Source of the DNA: Cyanothece sp. UBA12306
GTDB taxonomy: Bacteria; Cyanobacteriota; Cyanobacteriia; Cyanobacteriales; Microcystaceae
DNA length: 16,504 bases
Assembly (NCBI GenBank): GCA_003448685.1
Contig: DLXW01000334.1
Coordinates: 28,015-44,518 of the forward strand
Direction of reading: 5' to 3'
The stretch's first letter is position 1, and each line of letters starts with the position of its first letter. Below are positions 13,270 through 16,504 of the stretch, piece by piece. The translations under genes and the position numbers were made by a program. The notes under the pieces are model-generated. The model was not told the DNA's origin. It was given only the letters and a program-made list of their open reading frames with translations, and did not search any database.

Positions 13270-13320
13270 TTTCTTGACGACTACTCTAGGCTAATTTGAT
13301 AGAGCGGTTTATGATTAGGA

Positions 13321-13803
13321 ATGACAGTTTACTGTAAGGGAGCAAATAAGTTGAAAAGTGCAACAGTACCCCAACAACAGGTTCAAACAACCTTAAACAA
13401 GGTTCACTTAATTTCCCAAAAACAACTTCCTGCAAAATCCATGGAAGACTGGAAGAAAGAAGGAAAATTATTAGAAAAAAAATCTCACCAAGACAGTACA
13501 TTTATTCGAGATTTTTTGACCTATCTAGGTTTATCTACCCTGTTTATTTTGCTTGGACTTTGTGTAGGTATTATTGGCTATCATTGGACTGCACATTTAA
13601 GTTGGGTTGATTCCATGCTAGAAGCATCGATGATTCTTAGTGGAATGGGTCCTATTAATCCATTACTCACCAATAGTGCTAAGTTTTTTGCCTCTCTATA
13701 TGCTTTATTTAGCGGTTTAGTTTTTGTTTTAGCAATGGGGGTTGTTCTTTCTCCTCTTGTTTATAGTTTACTGAAGCAATTACGTTTTAATAAACTTGAT
13801 TAA
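13321..13803 (+). CDS. Two-helix membrane protein with a K+-channel-like pore loop
   Basis: A small membrane protein, up to 160 aa. After a polar, lysine- and glutamine-rich N-terminal part (1-65) come helix one (about 68-89, LSTLFILLGLCVGIIGYH), a re-entrant-looking segment (95-114, WVDSMLEASMILSGMGPINP) and helix two (about 122-150, FFASLYALFSGLVFVLAMGV). The GMGPINP motif lines up with the GYGSMHP of the KirBac protein in this window (G-x-G-x-x-x-P), and the TM-loop-TM order matches a channel pore module, but the filter lacks TVGYG, so potassium conduction is unproven. The start is uncertain: ATG 13321, TTG 13351 (which has AAGGGAG eight bases before it) and ATG 13441 are all in frame. It converges on the helical protein gene, with two bases between stops. 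Confidence 0.7.
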   Translation: MTVYCKGANKLKSATVPQQQVQTTLNKVHLISQKQLPAKSMEDWKKEGKLLEKKSHQDSTFIRDFLTYLGLSTLFILLGLCVGIIGYHWTAHLSWVDSMLEASMILSGMGPINPLLTNSAKFFASLYALFSGLVFVLAMGVVLSPLVYSLLKQLRFNKLD

Positions 13804-13805
13804 GC

Positions 13806-14147
13806 TTAAATTTTAAGTAGTTCTTCATAGCGAGTTTCAACTTGAGAAATTAATTCTCGTAAACTGGTATCGGTTTCTAGTTTTGACCATAATTGCAAAA
13901 TATATTCATTAGGGACTTCATCTAAGGAACAGTCTCTTTGTGGAAGAAGGTTTAAATATTGTTCTAATAATTCTATTGTCTCTTTTAACCATTGACCTTT
14001 GTTTTCCTGTTTCAACTCAAGATAAGCTTTTTTACCCTTTTCTAATGCTTGTAAAATGCGAGTTAATTTAGTTTTCTCCTTCTCAATCATCCATTGCTGC
14101 ATATCATTAGGATATTGAGCAAATTTTTCTCTAATATTCATGATCAT
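13806..14147 (-). CDS. Helical hypothetical protein, 113 aa
   Basis: A small soluble protein that looks almost entirely alpha-helical, rich in Lys, Glu, Gln and Leu: MQQWMIEKEKTKLTRILQAL near the start, GQWLKETIELLEQYLNLLPQ in the middle and LRELISQVETRYEELL at the end. No family is recognised and no metal-binding motif or signal peptide is visible. The start is ATG 14145-14147; the ATG two codons later (14139-14141) is equally possible, and neither has a clear ribosome binding site. It lies 45 bases downstream of the glycosyltransferase gene on the same strand, so the two probably share a transcript. Its stop is two bases from the stop of the convergent membrane protein gene. Confidence 0.62.
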   Translation of the reverse strand: MIMNIREKFAQYPNDMQQWMIEKEKTKLTRILQALEKGKKAYLELKQENKGQWLKETIELLEQYLNLLPQRDCSLDEVPNEYILQLWSKLETDTSLRELISQVETRYEELLKI

Positions 14148-14192
14148 TAAATTGAGTTTTTTACAGTATAACTTATTTATTATTTTATTTAA

Positions 14193-15860
14193 TCATTTAT
14201 TAGATTGATAAACTTTTAAGTCAAAATTATCTAATTCCCAAGTACCGAATAAAAATTGACTTCTTTCTAGTTCAAAATGCTTATTTAATATTTCTTGAAT
14301 TTGTTTTTTTTGTTCCTCAGTACTCGGTTTACCCCACACAGGACGTTGACTATCTAACCAGAGAAGACGTTGATATTTTTGGGGTTGATTAATTAAAGTT
14401 TTTTCTAAATTGTTAGCTAATATTTCTGAATTTTGAGCTAACAAACTAAGAGGTATCTGATCAGGAAGATAATAAGCTAAACGTAAAACATGACCCCACG
14501 CTTGGGAATTAAGTACGATTAGAGTTGATGCGGATTTTTGCTGATTAATAATATTAGCTAGATCATGGAACATCGAACGATTGCGTAAACTAAAATCTAC
14601 TAAATTCAGAGTCAAGTATAATCCTATTATAGCAATTACTATGATGTTTTTTGATTTTTTAGCAACTTTTTCTAACCAAATAACTAATAATAATAAACAA
14701 CCTGAGAGGATAAATATTACTGATCTTCCCCAACCAAATCCGACAGTAAATTTACCTGTTATAAGATCAATAGTTAGCATTAATAATAAAGGAAAAATAC
14801 CTAATAGTAATCCAATCATTAATAAGCGATATTGTTCATGTTTCCAAAGACTCCAACTACAAAAACTAAGACAGGCGATCGCACCAATTCCCATTATAGT
14901 TATAATCGATGGAGGTGAAACACTTACCCAGTCCCCAATAATTAAATGAATACCTAATACTTGAATTAAATCTTGCAGATGTTTTAATATTGCTTCTAAA
15001 AAATTGTTACTAGTAGCAAATCTTCCTAAATCTGCATTACGCAATTGTTGACGAGTTCCCCACCATAACCAAGGGGTTGTAATTATAATACTACTGGCTA
15101 AATAAATAGCATACTGCCACCATCTTTGTCTATCTAAATAGAGAACAATAATTCCTAAAGTCAGAACAAAATAAGCAAAATAATAAAAGGTCATAAATCC
15201 AGCTATTACTGAAATAATTAACAATAATATCCATAATATTTTTGATTGAGTGAGAGATTTATTTGAATTGATTTCATTACTTGTTTTTTGGGTATTATTA
15301 AGGTTAATTAATTCCAATAAAGACCAACTACTAAGAATTGTCCAAAATACTAATGAGCTATACATTCTAACATTCAAAGAATGGAATAAATGATAAGGAT
15401 TTAAACCCAAAAAAATAGCAAATATTAATCCGCCTTGATTTCCCAATAATAGCCTTCCTAATCCATAAGCGCATCCCATTGATCCTAAACTAAATAAAGC
15501 AATTATACTGCGCATTGCTAGTTCAGAATTTCCCCATAATCTTAGCCAAAAATGTTGTCCTAAAAAAAAGAGGGGAGGATGGGGTTCTGCGACTAAACCT
15601 TTAAGTAATTTTTCAACAGTTTGTAAAACATTAGTCAAACTATTTTCAACAGGTAATTGCAGTAGCTTACTATAATTTGCTAAAATGACAGGAGCGTCTC
15701 CAGGAGATTGATAATTAATCTTTTGACCGGTAGATAATAATAGGGATAATATCTCATCATACCAGAACTCTCGACTGGCTAAATTTGCGACTCTCAATGT
15801 AACTGCGATCGCAATCAAAATCCACAATAAATATTTAATATTTTTTTGATTTATTTTCAT
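14193..15860 (-). CDS. Glycosyltransferase family 39 (PMT-like) integral membrane protein
   Basis: A 555-aa polytopic membrane protein of the GT-C fold, expected to transfer sugars from a polyprenyl-phosphate donor on the outer face of the membrane, perhaps to lipid, polysaccharide or protein acceptors. Helix one (about 9-24) is followed by the first outer loop with REFWYDEILSL, whose Asp35-Glu36 is the acidic pair expected of PMT-type enzymes, and later by AEPHPPLFFLGQHFWLRLWG, the HPPL motif region of PMT_2 proteins. About ten more helices follow up to about residue 420, and a soluble C-terminal domain (about 430-555) closes the protein. Length is normal for the family. Start ATG 15858-15860. 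The helical protein gene follows 45 bases downstream; cofH is divergent. The acceptor cannot be told from the sequence. Confidence 0.82.
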   Translation of the reverse strand: MKINQKNIKYLLWILIAIAVTLRVANLASREFWYDEILSLLLSTGQKINYQSPGDAPVILANYSKLLQLPVENSLTNVLQTVEKLLKGLVAEPHPPLFFLGQHFWLRLWGNSELAMRSIIALFSLGSMGCAYGLGRLLLGNQGGLIFAIFLGLNPYHLFHSLNVRMYSSLVFWTILSSWSLLELINLNNTQKTSNEINSNKSLTQSKILWILLLIISVIAGFMTFYYFAYFVLTLGIIVLYLDRQRWWQYAIYLASSIIITTPWLWWGTRQQLRNADLGRFATSNNFLEAILKHLQDLIQVLGIHLIIGDWVSVSPPSIITIMGIGAIACLSFCSWSLWKHEQYRLLMIGLLLGIFPLLLMLTIDLITGKFTVGFGWGRSVIFILSGCLLLLVIWLEKVAKKSKNIIVIAIIGLYLTLNLVDFSLRNRSMFHDLANIINQQKSASTLIVLNSQAWGHVLRLAYYLPDQIPLSLLAQNSEILANNLEKTLINQPQKYQRLLWLDSQRPVWGKPSTEEQKKQIQEILNKHFELERSQFLFGTWELDNFDLKVYQSNK

Positions 15861-15940
15861 ATTGTCATTAAAAGTATGAGTATAACTATTAAAAATCTTG
15901 TAGCAATAAATTAGAGAGAGAAAGTGTAAAACTCAGGCAC

Positions 15941-15946
15941 TATACT
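15941..15946 (+). promoter_or_regulatory. Candidate -10 box of cofH
   Basis: TATACT stands 31 bases before the chosen cofH ATG; no convincing -35 lies 16-18 bases upstream. Transcription starting near 15953 would leave the ribosome binding site GAGGAA (15961-15966) inside a short leader. Confidence 0.35.
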
Positions 15947-15976
15947 AGATTAAATTTAATGAGGAAGTGGTCTATC

Positions 15977-16504
15977 ATGATTAATCAAACTAACACCACA
16001 GATATTATTTTAAATCAAGCTATAGAAGATAATAACTTATTAGCTGATGATGGAGTAATATTATTAATGCAAACTGATGAAAATGTTATTTCTAACATTC
16101 GCCAAACAGCCGATGAACTTCGTCAAAAACAAGTAGGAGACACCGTCACTTACGTTATTAATCGTAATATCAATTTTACCAATATTTGCGAACAACATTG
16201 TAATTTTTGTGCCTTTCGACGGGATGAAGGCGATCAAGATTCATTTTGGTTAACTATACCTCAAATTATCGAAAAAGCTGCCGATGCTGTAGAAAAAAAA
16301 GCAACAGAAATTTGTATGCAAGGAGGTTTACATCCTCAAGCAAAATTAAAAGGAACTTCTCTCAACTATTATCTTAAATTAGTCACCACCCTTAAAGCAG
16401 AATTTCCCCAACTTCATTTACACGCATTTTCACCCCAAGAAGTCCAATTTATCGCCAGAGAAGACGGCATTAGTTATGCTGATGTCATTATAGCCAGATC
16501 GGAA
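15977..16504 (+). CDS. cofH: FO synthase subunit CofH (radical SAM), 3' truncated by the window
   Basis: CofH is a radical SAM enzyme that, with CofG, builds the deazaflavin FO (7,8-didemethyl-8-hydroxy-5-deazariboflavin) from tyrosine and a riboflavin precursor. In cyanobacteria FO is best known as a light-harvesting cofactor of photolyases. The 176 residues visible include the iron-sulfur motif CEQHCNFC (Cys71, Cys75, Cys78; C-x3-C-x2-C), preceded by VTYVINRNINFTNI, and EICMQGGLHPQAKL, LHLHAFSPQEV and ADVIIARSE, all of the CofH/MqnC-type radical SAM group. The first codons MINQTNTTDI follow GAGGAA, which favours ATG 15977 over an in-frame ATG at 15959. The gene runs off the right edge. MqnE/MqnC-like alternatives are less likely given the FRRDEGDQDSFWL segment typical of CofH. 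Confidence 0.87.
   Translation, partial: MINQTNTTDIILNQAIEDNNLLADDGVILLMQTDENVISNIRQTADELRQKQVGDTVTYVINRNINFTNICEQHCNFCAFRRDEGDQDSFWLTIPQIIEKAADAVEKKATEICMQGGLHPQAKLKGTSLNYYLKLVTTLKAEFPQLHLHAFSPQEVQFIAREDGISYADVIIARSE

Larger units (their letters stand above)
2605..15812. repeat. HIP1 octamer sites (GCGATCGC), nine copies
   Basis: Perfect GCGATCGC palindromes start at 2605, 2939, 3242, 6128, 6904, 8799, 12044, 14875 and 15805. In DNA this AT-rich, fewer than one copy would be expected by chance in a window of this size. HIP1 is the hallmark over-represented palindrome of many cyanobacterial genomes. Eight copies are within genes and one is in the ictB leader. Confidence 0.95.

Noticed and set aside
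13286..13501. Minus-strand hydrophobic frame opposite the pore-loop protein gene
   Set aside because: It is antisense to the N-terminal coding region and the promoter region of a better-supported gene, and its hydrophobicity follows from the A/T-rich codons opposite.

Overview
The window reads as chromosomal DNA of an AT-rich cyanobacterium. Nine copies of the cyanobacterial HIP1 octamer GCGATCGC are spread across it, and the gene set is cyanobacterial: an IctB-family membrane protein, a CmpR/NdhR-type LysR regulator, a class II Calvin-cycle/glycolytic aldolase, CofH, and several small proteins that look cyanobacterium-specific. The base composition and HIP1 density would fit a unicellular Cyanothece/Crocosphaera-like organism, but the species cannot be fixed from sequence alone. 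I see no rRNA, tRNA, insertion sequence, prophage or CRISPR array.

Layout. Positions 1-626 hold two small hypothetical genes on the minus strand, separated by a cluster of palindromes, with a heptamer repeat at the very edge. rplI (ribosomal protein L9) follows on the plus strand behind a good extended -10 promoter and converges on a KirBac-type potassium channel gene; a double heptamer array that can fold into a long hairpin lies between them. Divergent from the channel is ictB, then a three-helix PH-like membrane protein, which converges on a small four-cysteine protein. A 404-base gene-free stretch with repeated motifs precedes a LysR regulator that starts with TTG. The regulator's stop codon overlaps that of a convergent MscS-type mechanosensitive channel. 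Divergent from the channel is the class II fructose-bisphosphate aldolase, which has a strong ribosome binding site and a clear hairpin terminator.

The second half holds a membrane-anchored VanY-like D,D-carboxypeptidase, a SWIM zinc-finger protein whose stop overlaps that of a convergent 57-residue gene, a GMC-family oxidoreductase with unusual residues at its expected catalytic positions, and a two-helix membrane protein whose central loop resembles a potassium-channel pore loop. On the minus strand are a small helical protein and a GT39/PMT-like glycosyltransferase. The window ends inside cofH, an enzyme of deazaflavin (FO) synthesis.

How they fit together. Several genes relate to inorganic carbon and carbon metabolism (ictB, the LysR regulator, aldolase) and several to ion or osmotic control of the membrane (KirBac, MscS, the pore-loop-like protein). 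They are mostly separate transcription units rather than one operon, so functional linkage is inference. The most notable signals are the tight or overlapping convergent gene ends, the heptamer hairpin that reaches into the end of the channel gene, the altered GMC active-site motif, the non-canonical pore-loop protein, and the repeated motifs upstream of the LysR gene. I did not find a convincing wholly new multi-gene system.
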